Counted from the first letter of the stretch, positions 7,265 through 18,185 are shown. The stretch: DNA of 57,931 nt from Desulfobacterales bacterium (GCA_028282295.1 JANQIE010000246.1:1-57931); one strand, 5' to 3'. Made by a program: numbers and translations. Notes: generated by a model from the letters alone, not told the origin.

Positions 7265-10200
7265 AAATAGAAGACTTCACCTGCGTCAATGCGGACAGAC
7301 AGGCAACACATACTTCAATGAAGACTTTAGGCTTATGCTTGGGCGCATCGACCATCTCCCTGGTCGCGCTGGAACAAACACCTGAGACCGGCACACAGGT
7401 CGTCACCCACCGGCTCCACCCGCACGAAGGCAATCCCAAACAAACCTTGCGCAATGCGCTGGCCGAACTCGATCTTGCGCAATTCGACCGCATTGCCGCC
7501 ACCGGGCGGCGCTTTCGCGAATATATCAATATTGCTTCCATTGCCGAACCCGAAGCGGTGGAACACGCCCTGGCGTTCGTCAAGCCGCCCGATCTGATGG
7601 TGCCGGCTGTGGTCAGCGCCGGCGGGGAAACCACCATGGTCTATGTGCTCAACCGCAAGGGGCGCATCACCAACGTCATCACCGGCAATAAATGCGCCTC
7701 GGGCACCGGGGAGTTTTTTCTGCAACAATTGCGGCGCATGAACGTCTCCCTGGACGAAGCCGCTCAGTGGGCGGCGGCCGAAGACCCGCACCATGTCTCG
7801 GGGCGCTGCTCGGTTTTTTGTAAATCCGACTGCACCCACGCCACCAACGCCGGGGTGCCCAAATCAAAGGTGACGGCCGGGTTGTGCAAAATGATGGCCG
7901 GCAAAATCCTGGAACTGCTGAAAAAGGTGCCGCGCCAAAACATCATGCTCACCGGCGGCACGGCCAACAATCGCATGATGACACAATACCTGCGCCGGGA
8001 AATTCCCAGCCTGATCATTCCGCCCGAAGCCCCCTACTTTGAAGCCCTCGGCGCGGCCTTATGGGCCCTGGATCACGAAACCCATGCCTTTACCGACCTG
8101 GACCGGCTATTCGTTGATGGGGCGGCCACGTTTGACACCCTGCCGCCGCTGGCACAGGCCCGCGATCAGGTAACCTTCAAGACCATCGAAACCGACCGCC
8201 TGCAACCGGACGACCGGTGCATCGTGGGGCTCGATGTGGGCAGCACCACCACCAAGGCCGTTCTGATCCGCAGCCGCGACAATGCCCTGGCGGCATCGAT
8301 CTACCTGCGCACCAACGGCGACCCGGTGGGCGCTTCCCGTCGCTGCTACCAGGCCCTGTACGACCAGATGGCCGCCCAGGTGGACCCCCAAACCGTTTTG
8401 ATCGAAGGGTTGGGCGTTTGCGGTTCGGGCCGCCAGATCGCCGGACTGCACGCTTTGACCGACGGCATCATCAACGAAATCATCGCCCACGCCACCGCCG
8501 CCATCTATTTTGATCCGGATGTCGACACCATTTTCGAAATCGGCGGCCAGGACGCCAAGTACACCTACATCACCAACGGTGTGGCATCCGACTACGCCAT
8601 GAACGAGGCCTGCTCGGCCGGCACCGGGTCTTTCCTGGAAGAATCGGCCCTGGAAACCCTCGGCGTGGCCATGGAAGACATCGAGCCGATCGCCCTGACC
8701 GGCCGCAAACCGCCCAACTTCAACGATCAATGCGCCGCCTTTATCGCCTCGGACATAAAAAACGCCGTTCATGAAGGGGTGTACCATGAAGATATTGTGG
8801 CCGGGCTGGTCTACTCCATCTGCATGAACTACACCAATCGGGTCAAGGGCAACCGGCCGGTGGGGCGCAAGATCTTCATGCAAGGCGGGGTCTGCTACAA
8901 CCAGGCGGTGCCGCTGGCCATGGCCACGTTGGTGGGCAAACCGATCGTGGTGCCGCCTGAACCGGGCCTGATGGGCGCTTTTGGCGTGGCCCTGGAAGTA
9001 AAGCAGCGAATCGCCGCAGGTTTGCTCACGGCCCGGCCGTTCGACTTGCAACAGTTGGCCGCGCGCGACGTCGCCTACGGCAAACCGTTTGTCTGTCATG
9101 GCGGCAAGGAAAAATGCGACCGGCGCTGCGAGATTGCCATGATCAAGCTGGAAGGCCGCAAGTACCCGTTCGGCGGGGCCTGCAACCGTTACTACAATCT
9201 GCGCCGGTCGGTCCATTACGATGTCAAGGACCTCGACCATGTGCGCAGCCGCAAACGGCTTGTTTTTAAAACCTTCGGCGATGACGCGCCGGTGCGCCCC
9301 CCGGCGACCCAACGCGGCACCATCGGCTTTAACCGCAGTTTTTTAATCAACACTTACTACCCGCTCTTTGCCACGTTCTTCCGGGCCCTGGGGTATGAAC
9401 CGGTGTTGCCGGACAAGCCGAGTCAGGAAGGGATCGACCGGCGCGAAGCCCCGTTTTGCTACCCGGCCGAACTGGCCCACGGCTTCTTCCAGACCCTGCT
9501 CAAACACGACCCTGTCCCGGACTATATCTTCCTGCCGCACCTGCGGGCCATCCCCACTCAAAAAGGCCATGACTACTCCCAGGTGTGCCCCTTTGTGCAG
9601 GGTGAAACCTACTATCTGCAAGCCGCGTTTCGCTACCCGCTGACAAATCTGGTCCAGAGCGGCGGCCGGTTGTTGACGCCGGTGATCAACATGACCCAGG
9701 GGTTGGACGCCGCCCGCAAACCGTTGCTTGACACCGCGCAACAAATGGGCATCGGCAAGGACGAAGCTCAGGCCGCCTTCGAGCAGGCCGCAATCCAACA
9801 AACCCGTCTGTGGCGCGAGATGCAAGCCATCGGCACCCAGGCCCTTACGCAACTGGAAGCCGAGCCGGAACGCACCGCGGTGGTGATCTTCGGACGCCCC
9901 TACAACAGTCTGGTGGACGAAGCCCACATGGGGATTCCGCATAAACTGGCGTCACGCGGCATATTGGTGCTGCCGCTCGATTTTTTGACCTTTGACGACG
10001 AACCGGCCAAGGACCACATGTACTGGGGCATGGGCCAACTCATCCTCAAGGGGGCGCATCTGGTGAAAAAACATCCGCAGTTGTTCGGCACCTACATCAC
10101 CAATTTCTCCTGCGGCCCGGATTCTTTTCTACTGAGCTACTTTCGCAACATCATGGGCCGCAAGCCTTCCCTGACCCTGGAACTCGACAGTCACACCGCC

Positions 10201-11691
10201 GATGCCGGGCTGGAGACCCGTATCGAAGCCTTCCTGGACATTGTGACCGCTTACCGCAAACTGGAGGCCGCCCGGCAACTGCCGCCGCCACCACCACCGT
10301 TTACAGTTACGCGAACCTACAGTGAAGAAGACCGGGTTTACGTGAAGACATCCAGCGGCAGAACCCTGCCCTTGACCGATCCCAAGGTGACCGTGTTGAT
10401 CCCCTCCATGGGCCAATTGTCTTCCGAAGCGCTGGGCGCGGTGTTTCGCGCCTCGAATCTGAACACCAAGGTGTTTCCGCCGTCCGATGAAGCAGTGCTC
10501 AAGCTGGGCCGGGCCCACACCTCCTGCAAGGAGTGTCTGCCCCTGATTCTGACCACCGGAACGCTGCTAAGTTATCTTCAGAATCACAAGCAGCCGGACG
10601 AAGCCGTGATTTACTTCATGCCCACCGGTTCCGGCCCATGCCGCTTCGGGCAGTATTCGGTTTTCATGAAAGACCTGATCAAAAACAACCGGATCGAAGA
10701 CGTCACCCTGCTGTCGCTTACGGCCGAAGACTCCTACGCCGGCATGGGCAACGGCTTTCACAAGCGCGGCTGGTGGGCGGTGATCGTGTCGGACATGATG
10801 GAAGATATCCGCTCCATGCTGCTGGCCAACGCCGTGAATCGCGACGAAGCCGTAAAGATCTTCGCTGACTGCTGGCAGCGGATTCTGGCGGGGCTTGAAA
10901 CCGGGGAGTACGGCAAGTTGGAGAAAATCCTGAAACCGGTGGCCCAGACCCTGCGCCGGATACCGCTGAAGCGACCACCGCAAACCGTTCCGGTCATTTC
11001 CCTGATCGGTGAAATCTTTGTTCGGCGCGACGCCCTGTCGCGGCAGTATTTAACCGAACACTTGGCTGCAAAAGGCTTTGCCGTAAGCTGCGCGCCGATT
11101 TCCGAATGGATGCATTACACCGACTACCTAGTCGACAAGGGCTTGAATGAATATCGCATGAACAACCTGGAGCGGCTGAAATTCAAATTAAAAAAGAAGT
11201 ATATGGGCAAATATGAACGGCAGATCAAAACCATCCTGGCGCGCAGCGGGTTGGTCGGCCTGCATATGATTGATGTGCGCAGCATCGTGCAAAGCGCAGA
11301 TCCCTTCATCGGTCACCATTTGACCGGCGAAGCCGTGCTGACCGTGGGCAGCGCCCTGCACGAGGTGGTCTCGCACAGTTGCGGCGCCATCGCCATCGGA
11401 CCGTTCGGGTGCATGCCCAACCGGCTGTCCGAAGCCATTTTAAATGACGCGCTGACGGTGGAAAACAAACAAAATCACGCCCGGCCGTCCAACGGTTTGC
11501 GTAGCCTGCTGACCGCCATCGACGACATTCCTTTTCTGGCCATCGAGAGCGACGGCTCCCCCTTTCCGCAGCTCATCCACGCCAAACTGGAGACATTCTG
11601 TTTGCGGGCCAAGCGACTGCACCAGACCATGCAGGCCCATCGGGGTAAATCCGGCAAGTCCCATAGGGATCCATTGCGGGCGGCGCGGTAG
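7261..11691 (+). CDS. giant fused acyl-CoA dehydratase activase (BadF/HgdC family)
   Basis: The 1476-residue protein combines two ASKHA ATPase modules of the BadF/BadG/HgdC type with C-terminal regions related to 2-hydroxyacyl-CoA dehydratase subunits. Module 1 (about residues 20-290) has GNKCASGTGEFFLQQ and Cys-rich GRCSVFCKSDC. Module 2 (from about residue 320) has LDVGSTTTKAVL, EIGGQDAKY, NEACSAGTGSFLEE and NDQCAAF, the Cys pair that holds a [4Fe-4S] cluster between subunits. DUF2229-like and HgdB-like regions with further cysteines follow. Family members use ATP to drive a low-potential electron into radical dehydratases or benzoyl-CoA-type reductases. No dehydratase substrate subunits lie nearby, so the partner is unknown. 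A second ATG at 7321, right before the first ATPase motif, is an alternative start. Confidence 0.85.
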   Translation: MKIEDFTCVNADRQATHTSMKTLGLCLGASTISLVALEQTPETGTQVVTHRLHPHEGNPKQTLRNALAELDLAQFDRIAATGRRFREYINIASIAEPEAVEHALAFVKPPDLMVPAVVSAGGETTMVYVLNRKGRITNVITGNKCASGTGEFFLQQLRRMNVSLDEAAQWAAAEDPHHVSGRCSVFCKSDCTHATNAGVPKSKVTAGLCKMMAGKILELLKKVPRQNIMLTGGTANNRMMTQYLRREIPSLIIPPEAPYFEALGAALWALDHETHAFTDLDRLFVDGAATFDTLPPLAQARDQVTFKTIETDRLQPDDRCIVGLDVGSTTTKAVLIRSRDNALAASIYLRTNGDPVGASRRCYQALYDQMAAQVDPQTVLIEGLGVCGSGRQIAGLHALTDGIINEIIAHATAAIYFDPDVDTIFEIGGQDAKYTYITNGVASDYAMNEACSAGTGSFLEESALETLGVAMEDIEPIALTGRKPPNFNDQCAAFIASDIKNAVHEGVYHEDIVAGLVYSICMNYTNRVKGNRPVGRKIFMQGGVCYNQAVPLAMATLVGKPIVVPPEPGLMGAFGVALEVKQRIAAGLLTARPFDLQQLAARDVAYGKPFVCHGGKEKCDRRCEIAMIKLEGRKYPFGGACNRYYNLRRSVHYDVKDLDHVRSRKRLVFKTFGDDAPVRPPATQRGTIGFNRSFLINTYYPLFATFFRALGYEPVLPDKPSQEGIDRREAPFCYPAELAHGFFQTLLKHDPVPDYIFLPHLRAIPTQKGHDYSQVCPFVQGETYYLQAAFRYPLTNLVQSGGRLLTPVINMTQGLDAARKPLLDTAQQMGIGKDEAQAAFEQAAIQQTRLWREMQAIGTQALTQLEAEPERTAVVIFGRPYNSLVDEAHMGIPHKLASRGILVLPLDFLTFDDEPAKDHMYWGMGQLILKGAHLVKKHPQLFGTYITNFSCGPDSFLLSYFRNIMGRKPSLTLELDSHTADAGLETRIEAFLDIVTAYRKLEAARQLPPPPPPFTVTRTYSEEDRVYVKTSSGRTLPLTDPKVTVLIPSMGQLSSEALGAVFRASNLNTKVFPPSDEAVLKLGRAHTSCKECLPLILTTGTLLSYLQNHKQPDEAVIYFMPTGSGPCRFGQYSVFMKDLIKNNRIEDVTLLSLTAEDSYAGMGNGFHKRGWWAVIVSDMMEDIRSMLLANAVNRDEAVKIFADCWQRILAGLETGEYGKLEKILKPVAQTLRRIPLKRPPQTVPVISLIGEIFVRRDALSRQYLTEHLAAKGFAVSCAPISEWMHYTDYLVDKGLNEYRMNNLERLKFKLKKKYMGKYERQIKTILARSGLVGLHMIDVRSIVQSADPFIGHHLTGEAVLTVGSALHEVVSHSCGAIAIGPFGCMPNRLSEAILNDALTVENKQNHARPSNGLRSLLTAIDDIPFLAIESDGSPFPQLIHAKLETFCLRAKRLHQTMQAHRGKSGKSHRDPLRAAR

Positions 11692-11738
11692 CAAAGAGTC
11701 GTTGTGACCGGCCGGAAATGAGTGCTCCCGGCAAAGGG

Positions 11739-11784
11739 CCGCGTCAGGCTCAACCGGATCAAACGGTGCGGTGCGTGACGCGGC
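11739..11784. repeat. inverted repeat between convergent genes
   Basis: CCGCGTCA and TGACGCGG arms enclose about 30 bases between the convergent activase and PilZ genes. No T-run follows on either side, so terminator activity is uncertain. Confidence 0.3.
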
Positions 11785-11822
11785 GCTCGCTTTTACGCCG
11801 GCAGCCGCCGGTATGCCGGTGC

Positions 11823-12224
11823 TCACCCCCCCCAACGCCGTTCAGGGCGAACCAATTTTGACGCGAGCATCTCTTCTGCGGCGAACCGGTCAATCAGTCG
11901 CGCCAGACCGGCTTTTTGGGCTTCGGTGATATCGCCGAAAGCAACACTTGTTCGCCCCATGCGCACCACGCTGTACAAATCGTCCTGCAATTCGACATCG
12001 GAGACCACCTTGCAGGGAATTGCTTCCATCTTCAGCACATCGTCCGGGGCGCCGATGCTGATGGCGGTCAACGTGTCCATGGTCCGGCAGTTGCAAATAT
12101 ACTCAAAGGCCAGACCGCCCGTGCCGATGTCAACCACATACCCCACCCCGTTTTCGGCCAACGGTGCGTTTACTTGCAATAAATTTTCTTCCACCTTGTA
12201 GCGCTGATTTATTCTACGTTCCAT
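11823..12224 (-). CDS. PilZ-domain protein
   Basis: The 133-residue soluble protein starts MERRINQRYKV, the RRxxxR-like c-di-GMP-binding box, and has VVDIGTGGLAFEY about 30 residues later, matching the D/NxSxxG box with Thr instead of Ser. These are the two signature motifs of PilZ, so it probably binds cyclic di-GMP and controls motility or surface functions; the target is unknown. I chose the ATG at 12224 because the PilZ box starts there. A GTG at 12254 would add ten residues. Confidence 0.75.
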   Translation of the reverse strand: MERRINQRYKVEENLLQVNAPLAENGVGYVVDIGTGGLAFEYICNCRTMDTLTAISIGAPDDVLKMEAIPCKVVSDVELQDDLYSVVRMGRTSVAFGDITEAQKAGLARLIDRFAAEEMLASKLVRPERRWGG

Positions 12225-13082
12225 TTTAGCGGGCCTTTGGTCGGTAAAGCACAACTATCTTCGTGACGTTCAGCGCCGTATCTACTCTGGAGCGAAAATG
12301 CTTTCTGTCTGTGCGGCAGAATTGTCAGGCGTTTACCGGTTGTTTGAAATTGTCTCTCAATGCCATATGCCATTGACTTGAGGCAATGGCATTGACTGTC
12401 CACTTAAAAAAGTACTAACGGATTCGCCAAAGTCAAAAAATCATATACTGACCCCCACACCCAAAAGCAACCGAAAAATGCTCCTCCAAGTTGCAATCAC
12501 AGGGACGAAAGCAAAAAGCAGACAGGTGCGCATCCCGAAATAGCAGGCACAGCCGCCGGTCATCCCGGCCATGGCGTGATCGACAATGGCCGACCCGCCC
12601 TCGCATCCACTTTGTATGACAAGGACTCGCAAAAAAAGCATGTCGCGGCCCGTATGTGAATTTTTAATAATATCAATAGCTTATGATGAAGATTGCGTTT
12701 TCAGGCACCACCAGACATAATTCCCGTTTGCCATACCCCCGGCATCGCTGGTAAGATTGCCCCGTCGTTTGGGGCTCGCGCAAAAATAATATCACATTTT
12801 TGCGCGAGCTCTAATATCCATCCCCTGATTATGATGGACCGCGCCATGGCCGGAATCCTCCCATGAATCGCGGTTTTCGTACAAAATCAAGACGGGCGGT
12901 AAATAGGGACGGAACCACCAACATATTTCCTGACGCAGCCTGACTGTCGGGCAACCGCCGAATTTGAGAAGCTACACTATTTTTAGAAACATTCCGAATA
13001 TATTGTTTGGAGGCAAAGGGCTGGCCGGCAATGGCTCAGGCCCGTGAGCAATTTCAGTCAGGCAAACGACGCGAGGCAAATT
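12225..13082. other. 850-bp gene-free gap
   Basis: No frame here has both a ribosome binding site and protein-like composition. The gap holds the 12772-12811 palindrome and the leader of the metallo-hydrolase gene. A hydrophobic 66-codon frame on the minus strand (12441-12641) is probably chance. Confidence 0.4.
12772..12811. repeat. palindromic repeat, GGGCTCGCGCAAAAA family
   Basis: Arms GGCTCGCGCAAAAA and TTTTTGCGCGAGCT flank a TAATATCACA centre. A second copy with the same centre type lies at 30472-30513, and a half-site lies at about 30297-30312. On RNA it would form a strong hairpin. It lies in a gene-free gap. Confidence 0.65.
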
Positions 13083-13964
13083 ATGGTGACACGCAGAGAT
13101 TTACTAAAAAAACTCGGCGCCCTGGCCGGGTTGGCCGGTGCGGCAGCGCTGGGGGACAGGCAAATCGCCCGGGCGGCGAGCGACCGGACCTTGCCGGCCC
13201 GGCAAACACCCCCCAAAGGGCAGGTGGGCATTGAGTGGCTGGGACACGGCAGTTTTCGCTTCACGTCCTGCAACGGCAAAACAATCCTGCTCGATCCGTG
13301 GATCAGCACGAATCCCAAATGCCCCACCCGCTACCGGGACAAAGGGGTGTTTAACCAAGTGGCGCTGGTTTTATGGACCCACGGCCACGTGGACCATTTC
13401 ATGCTGCCCGACGCCAAAACACTGGTGGCCGAGTACAAACCCCAGATCGTGGCCCCATGGGAACTGAGCTTTTTCATCAAGGCGGAAATCCCGGAGGCGG
13501 ATTGCAAAACCTTTGCGCTGGGCAACAAAGGCGCCACAACCGATTTTGACGGCATCAAAATCACGATGGTCGAAGCCTTTCATTCGGCCGGCGCCCAGCT
13601 CACCGGATTTGTCGGCACCAATCATTTTGTGGGCGAGGCGGTCGGGTACATCATCGAATTTGAGAACGGACTTCGGGTTTACCATTCCGGCGACACCGCT
13701 TTGATGGGGGATATGAAAACCATCATCGGCGATTACTATCAACCGGATATCGCTATTTTGCCGATCGGCGGCGTTTTCACCATGGGCCCGCAGGATGCGG
13801 CCTATGCCTGTAAACTGATCCGGCCGAAAGTGGTCATCCCGGAACACTACGGCACGTTTCCGGTTCTGGTGTCATCCAGCGAAGACTTCAAACGTCAACT
13901 CGACAAGTATGCGGTTGACGTGAAAATGCACCCCCTGGTTCCGGGCGAACCAAAGCTCTTTTAA
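13083..13964 (+). CDS. Tat-exported metal-dependent hydrolase (metallo-beta-lactamase fold, UPF0173-like)
   Basis: The 293-residue protein starts MVTRRDLLKKLGALAG, a twin-arginine signal, followed by an Ala-rich hydrophobic stretch and AARA-type cleavage region. The mature part has WLGHGSFRF, a metal-binding THGHVDHF box, a YHSGDTALMG strand and a PEHYGTFP end, as in the UPF0173/UlaG-like hydrolases. Two metals and a periplasmic location are expected; the substrate is unknown. GAGG lies 8 bases upstream of the ATG at 13083, while an in-frame GTG at 13044 would add residues before the Tat motif. The hybrid kinase follows after 68 bases and may be co-transcribed. Confidence 0.85.
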   Translation: MVTRRDLLKKLGALAGLAGAAALGDRQIARAASDRTLPARQTPPKGQVGIEWLGHGSFRFTSCNGKTILLDPWISTNPKCPTRYRDKGVFNQVALVLWTHGHVDHFMLPDAKTLVAEYKPQIVAPWELSFFIKAEIPEADCKTFALGNKGATTDFDGIKITMVEAFHSAGAQLTGFVGTNHFVGEAVGYIIEFENGLRVYHSGDTALMGDMKTIIGDYYQPDIAILPIGGVFTMGPQDAAYACKLIRPKVVIPEHYGTFPVLVSSSEDFKRQLDKYAVDVKMHPLVPGEPKLF

Positions 13965-14032
13965 ACCGGTACGGATAAGTCGAACCGAAGCGGGTTGCAC
14001 ACCACCTGATCACAACCAGGCGATAACTGTTT

Positions 14033-17000
14033 ATGCAACGAAATTCTCAAGTGAAAATATCGATAACCCACAAAATCCTTCTGCAATTCATGCTGATTGT
14101 AATCGTTGCCGTGGGGACCAGCACCTATTTGGGGGTTCGTCACGAATCCCGGATGCTCAACGACAGCCTGATGCAATCGGGCAACCGGGCGACGCGCAAT
14201 ATCGCCCTGAGCACGGAAAGCGCCTTCTGGTCTTTGAACTGGATATTCGTTGAGAAGCTGATCCAGGAAAACATGGCCGGCGACGACACCGCCATCGCCT
14301 TTATTAAAATTGTCAATCCCGGCGGTGAGGTCTACATGGCCGATGACAAGGCCTATTATGGGCGTCAGATCGCCCCCGCCTTCCTGACCGACCAAAAACA
14401 ACTCCATTCGCATATTTTTCTGAAAGACATTGAAACGACCGGTCATCTTGTAATTCATCCGGTGAACATCGGCAAGGAAACCTGGCACGTTATGCTGGGA
14501 CTGACCACGCAACCGATCGAAGCCGCCATTCGCGCCCTGATTCTGCGCAACCTGTCGTTCGGCGCCTTGATTATTCTCGGCGGTATCCTGGGGGCGTTTT
14601 TTCTGTCGCGCTCCATCTCCAAACCGATTCGGCACCTGGCCGATATTGCCCACGAGATCGCCCATGGTCGCTGGGAGCAGGCCGTCACCATCGATTCCAA
14701 GGACGAAGTGGGCCTGTTGGGCCGCACCTTCAACCAGATGATCGATAATCTAAAGGAAACCACCTCCCAACTGGAACGGTCCGAGGAAAAATTTCGCCTG
14801 TTTTTTGAAAACTCCCACGAGGGCATGTTCCAGTCCACGCCCGACGGCAAACTGCTGATGGCCAACTTTGCCCTGGCCCAAATCCTGGGCTACGACACGC
14901 CTGAAGAATTGATTCGTTCCATCGTTAGCTTCAGAGATCAGATTTTTGTAAATCCGGTTCGCCGGGATGCACTGCGGGCCCTGCTCGAAACCGAAGGGGT
15001 AGTTAAAAATTTCGAATACCAGGGCTACCACAAAAGCGGCCGTATCCTTGAACTGTCCGTCAACGCCCATTCGGTCCTGGACCCGTATGGCAATGTGCGG
15101 CACTTTGAGGGGGCGCTGACCGACATCACCCAGCGCAAGCATGCCGATATAGCGTTGCAAAAGGCCAAGGATGAGCTGGAAATCCGTGTCCGTGAGCGGA
15201 CCACCGAACTCGTGACGGCCAATGAAAGCTTGAAAAACGAAATCAGGGAGCGCAAACGGGCTGAAAAGGCGTTGAAACGGGCCAAGGAAGACGCCGAAGA
15301 AGCCAGCCGGGCCAAAAGCGAATTCGTCGCCAACATGAGTCACGAAGTCCGCACCCCCCTCAACGGCGTTATCGGCATGAGCGAACTGGCCATGGACACC
15401 GATATCGATGCCGAGCAAAGTAATATTTTCCGCACCATCCAAAACGAAGCCAAGGCGCTGCTTGGCATCGTCAACGCAATTCTCGACTTTTCCAAAATCG
15501 AAGCCGGCAAAATTGAACTGGAAGTCATTGCGTTTGATCTCGAACTGCTGGTTCACGACCTTTACGACAGCTTCGCGTTGCGCGCCCGCAAAAAGAATCT
15601 GACGTTTCATTGTGAATTCAACCCCGAGGTTCCAGAACGCCTGATGGGCGATCCCGGCCGCCTTCGGCAAATCCTGAACAACTTGGCCAATAACGCGCTC
15701 AAGTTCACAACATCAGGCACCATCGCAATAAAAGTGGCCCTGCTCAGCGAGACAGAACACCGCGCCCGGATTCACTTCAGCGTGAGCGACACCGGCATCG
15801 GCATTCCCGAACACCGGCAAAAACAGATTTTCGAGAGCTTTACCCAGGCCGACGGCTCCACTACCCGCCGATACGGCGGCACCGGTCTGGGGACCACCAT
15901 CGCCAAACACTTGGTGGAACTGATGCACGGGCGCATCGGCATCACCAGCGAAGAAGGCCGGGGCAGCACGTTCTGGTTCGATATCGAGTTCGACAAAGCC
16001 ACCGCCGAACAGTTCCCCACGGCCGCCACCCGCGCCGATCTGTCCGGCCTGCGCATTCTGCTCGTCGATGACCGCAATGACGAACGAATGCTTTTGACCG
16101 ATCATCTGACATCACTGCATTTCATCGCCAAAACCGTCACCAGCGGCCGCAAAGCCATGGCAAGTCTGGCCCTGTCGACCAGGCGCCATAAACATTTTGA
16201 CCTGGTCATGACCCAACGGCAACTGCCGGATATGGACGGTTTTACCCTGGCAAAGAACATTCGCGGCCATGCAAAGTACAATGCGCTGCCGCTCATCCTT
16301 TTGTGCGATAACCCGGGCCGGCAAACCGAGCAGCGTTGCCGGCAAACCGGGATCAACGGCTGCCTGCCCGCAACAGTCAACCGGCAAGACCTCTTCAAAA
16401 CCATACAAGCCGTTCACCAGGCGGGCGAATCCGGTCCGGCCGCGTCTGACAAATCCCTGGCCCTGGTGACCCCCCGGACGCTCACCAGCGCCAACCAGCG
16501 TTCCCTGCGTGTACTGCTGGCGGAAGACTATCCCACCAACCAGCAAGTGGCTTGCCGCCATCTCAAAAAAGCCGGGCATCAGGTGACCGTCGCGGAAAAC
16601 GGCCGGCTGGCGCTCGAACTATTCGAAAAGCACCCGTTCGACCTTGTCCTGATGGATATTCAGATGCCGATCATGGACGGCTATCAATGCACAGCAGCCA
16701 TTCGCCGGGTCGAGCAGGATCGGGACGACCAACCCGTACCGATTATTGCCATGACCGCCAATGCCCTGAAAGGGGACCGTGAAAAATGTATCGCAGCTCG
16801 AATGGACGACTACATTACGAAGCCGCTGTTGCGCAAAAAGCTGCTGGCTGTTGTGGCTAAATGGGCGCCGGCCGGCACCCCCGCCGCAAAATCCGAAACC
16901 ATAAACGCCCCCTCTCTGACCGTCCCCGTCGACAACGCCACCGTCATGTCGGCGCCGATGGACTATGCCGACGCGCTATCGGAATTCGACGATGACACCG

Positions 17001-17302
17001 AGTTTTTACTGGAAGTCCTGTCGGATTTTATCACGCGCGCCAACGAGCAGATTGAACTCATCCAAAAAGCGATCGCCACCCGGGATGCCGCCTTGCTGGC
17101 CAAGGAGGCGCATGCCATGAAAGGCGGTGCCGCCAATCTGACCGCCCACACGCTGGCCGGTCTGGCCAAGGAGCTCGAGGCCCTCGGCCGCAACGGCGAA
17201 CTGGACCGTGCATCGCAGCTTTCAACCCGGCTGGCGGCGGAACTTACCCGCCTGACACATTTCTTCGAAGAAAAAAAATCACCGCCCGCACTTGGCGTGT
17301 AA
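14033..17302 (+). CDS. hybrid sensor histidine kinase (HAMP-PAS-HisKA-HATPase-pseudoREC-REC-HPt)
   Basis: The 1089-residue inner-membrane kinase has a first membrane helix at about residues 12-30, a periplasmic sensor, a second helix at about 175-195, HAMP, one PAS domain and a coiled coil. It then has HisKA with [10 protein letters not shown] (His437), HATPase with DTGIGI and GGTGLG, two receiver domains and a C-terminal HPt (EAHAMKGG, His1027). The second receiver keeps the phospho-acceptor ([11 protein letters not shown], Asp875). The first reads [12 protein letters not shown], with Gln728 where the Asp should be, so it is probably a non-phosphorylated structural or regulatory receiver. 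No dedicated response regulator is next to it; the HPt implies transfer to a regulator encoded elsewhere. Confidence 0.9.
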   Translation: MQRNSQVKISITHKILLQFMLIVIVAVGTSTYLGVRHESRMLNDSLMQSGNRATRNIALSTESAFWSLNWIFVEKLIQENMAGDDTAIAFIKIVNPGGEVYMADDKAYYGRQIAPAFLTDQKQLHSHIFLKDIETTGHLVIHPVNIGKETWHVMLGLTTQPIEAAIRALILRNLSFGALIILGGILGAFFLSRSISKPIRHLADIAHEIAHGRWEQAVTIDSKDEVGLLGRTFNQMIDNLKETTSQLERSEEKFRLFFENSHEGMFQSTPDGKLLMANFALAQILGYDTPEELIRSIVSFRDQIFVNPVRRDALRALLETEGVVKNFEYQGYHKSGRILELSVNAHSVLDPYGNVRHFEGALTDITQRKHADIALQKAKDELEIRVRERTTELVTANESLKNEIRERKRAEKALKRAKEDAEEASRAKSEFVANMSHEVRTPLNGVIGMSELAMDTDIDAEQSNIFRTIQNEAKALLGIVNAILDFSKIEAGKIELEVIAFDLELLVHDLYDSFALRARKKNLTFHCEFNPEVPERLMGDPGRLRQILNNLANNALKFTTSGTIAIKVALLSETEHRARIHFSVSDTGIGIPEHRQKQIFESFTQADGSTTRRYGGTGLGTTIAKHLVELMHGRIGITSEEGRGSTFWFDIEFDKATAEQFPTAATRADLSGLRILLVDDRNDERMLLTDHLTSLHFIAKTVTSGRKAMASLALSTRRHKHFDLVMTQRQLPDMDGFTLAKNIRGHAKYNALPLILLCDNPGRQTEQRCRQTGINGCLPATVNRQDLFKTIQAVHQAGESGPAASDKSLALVTPRTLTSANQRSLRVLLAEDYPTNQQVACRHLKKAGHQVTVAENGRLALELFEKHPFDLVLMDIQMPIMDGYQCTAAIRRVEQDRDDQPVPIIAMTANALKGDREKCIAARMDDYITKPLLRKKLLAVVAKWAPAGTPAAKSETINAPSLTVPVDNATVMSAPMDYADALSEFDDDTEFLLEVLSDFITRANEQIELIQKAIATRDAALLAKEAHAMKGGAANLTAHTLAGLAKELEALGRNGELDRASQLSTRLAAELTRLTHFFEEKKSPPALGV

Positions 17303-17457
17303 TCGACGCCTCCCAGGCGACGTTTTCCTGAATCATCCGATTTTAATTGCATTTATCCCGCATTGTGTTATTTGAACTTCTCTTCAAAAATCATCAGGTT
17401 TTCATCCAGTGTCATCTTCTTTATTAAGCAACACCAAAACATTCAGTAGAGGTTAAA

Positions 17458-18180
17458 ATGAACAAATACATCAGCGAATTCATCGGAACTTTTGTTTTGG
17501 TATTTGTCGGGACCGGGGCGATTATTGCCAACGACGCCAGCCTGGGCGCCATCACCCATGTCGGCATCTCACTGACCTTCGGCTTTGCCGTGCTGGCCAT
17601 GATCTACACCATCGGCGATATCTCCGGCGCCCATATCAATCCGGCGGTCTCCTTCGCGTTTTTTCTATCCGGCCGCCTTTCCCTCAAAGACACCTTCGGC
17701 TACAGCACCGCCCAGGTTCTTGGTGCGCTGATCGCCAGTTTCAGCCTCCTGTTGCTGATGCCGGCGCACGCGACACTGGGCGCAACACTGCCCACGGTCA
17801 CACCGCTCAAGGCGTTTGTTTTTGAAGTCATTCTCACGTACATCTTGGTTTTCGTCATCTCCCGGGTCGCCTCGGGGGCCAAGGAAAAGGGATTCATGGC
17901 CGGCGTCGCCATCGGCTGCACCGTCGCACTGGCAGCGCTGTTCGCCGGCCCCATCACCGGTGCGTCCATGAACCCGGCCCGCTCCATCGGTCCGGCGCTC
18001 GCCGCCGGCCGGCTCGAACACCTGTGGTTGTACATCGTTGCGCCGATGCTCGGCGCCGCCCTGGCGGTTTTAAGTTTAAAAATGATCGGTCTTGAATGTT
18101 GTCCTGACAGCCAGACCTGCGATAACAGTATCGTGGCCGACCCGGACTGCATCGCCAACGGCTTGCGCCGCCAAGTCTAA
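17458..18180 (+). CDS. aquaporin / MIP-family channel
   Basis: The 240-residue protein has six membrane helices and both pore motifs, SGAHINPAVS (Asn61) and TGASMNPARS (Asn172), as in AqpZ-type water channels. The C-terminal tail, about 25 residues with several cysteines (ECCPDSQTC), is unusual and may bind metal or be redox-active. AGAGG precedes the ATG with good spacing. It is transcribed alone and ends at a bidirectional terminator. Confidence 0.9.
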   Translation: MNKYISEFIGTFVLVFVGTGAIIANDASLGAITHVGISLTFGFAVLAMIYTIGDISGAHINPAVSFAFFLSGRLSLKDTFGYSTAQVLGALIASFSLLLLMPAHATLGATLPTVTPLKAFVFEVILTYILVFVISRVASGAKEKGFMAGVAIGCTVALAALFAGPITGASMNPARSIGPALAAGRLEHLWLYIVAPMLGAALAVLSLKMIGLECCPDSQTCDNSIVADPDCIANGLRRQV

Positions 18181-18185
18181 CAATA

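Noticed and set aside
8107..9312. 401-codon minus-strand frame inside the activase gene
   Set aside because: Shadow of a GC-rich coding sequence; the plus strand shows clear activase motifs throughout.
12441..12641. 66-codon hydrophobic minus-strand frame
   Set aside because: Could be a small membrane protein, but no ribosome binding site was found and the codon use is not like neighbouring genes.
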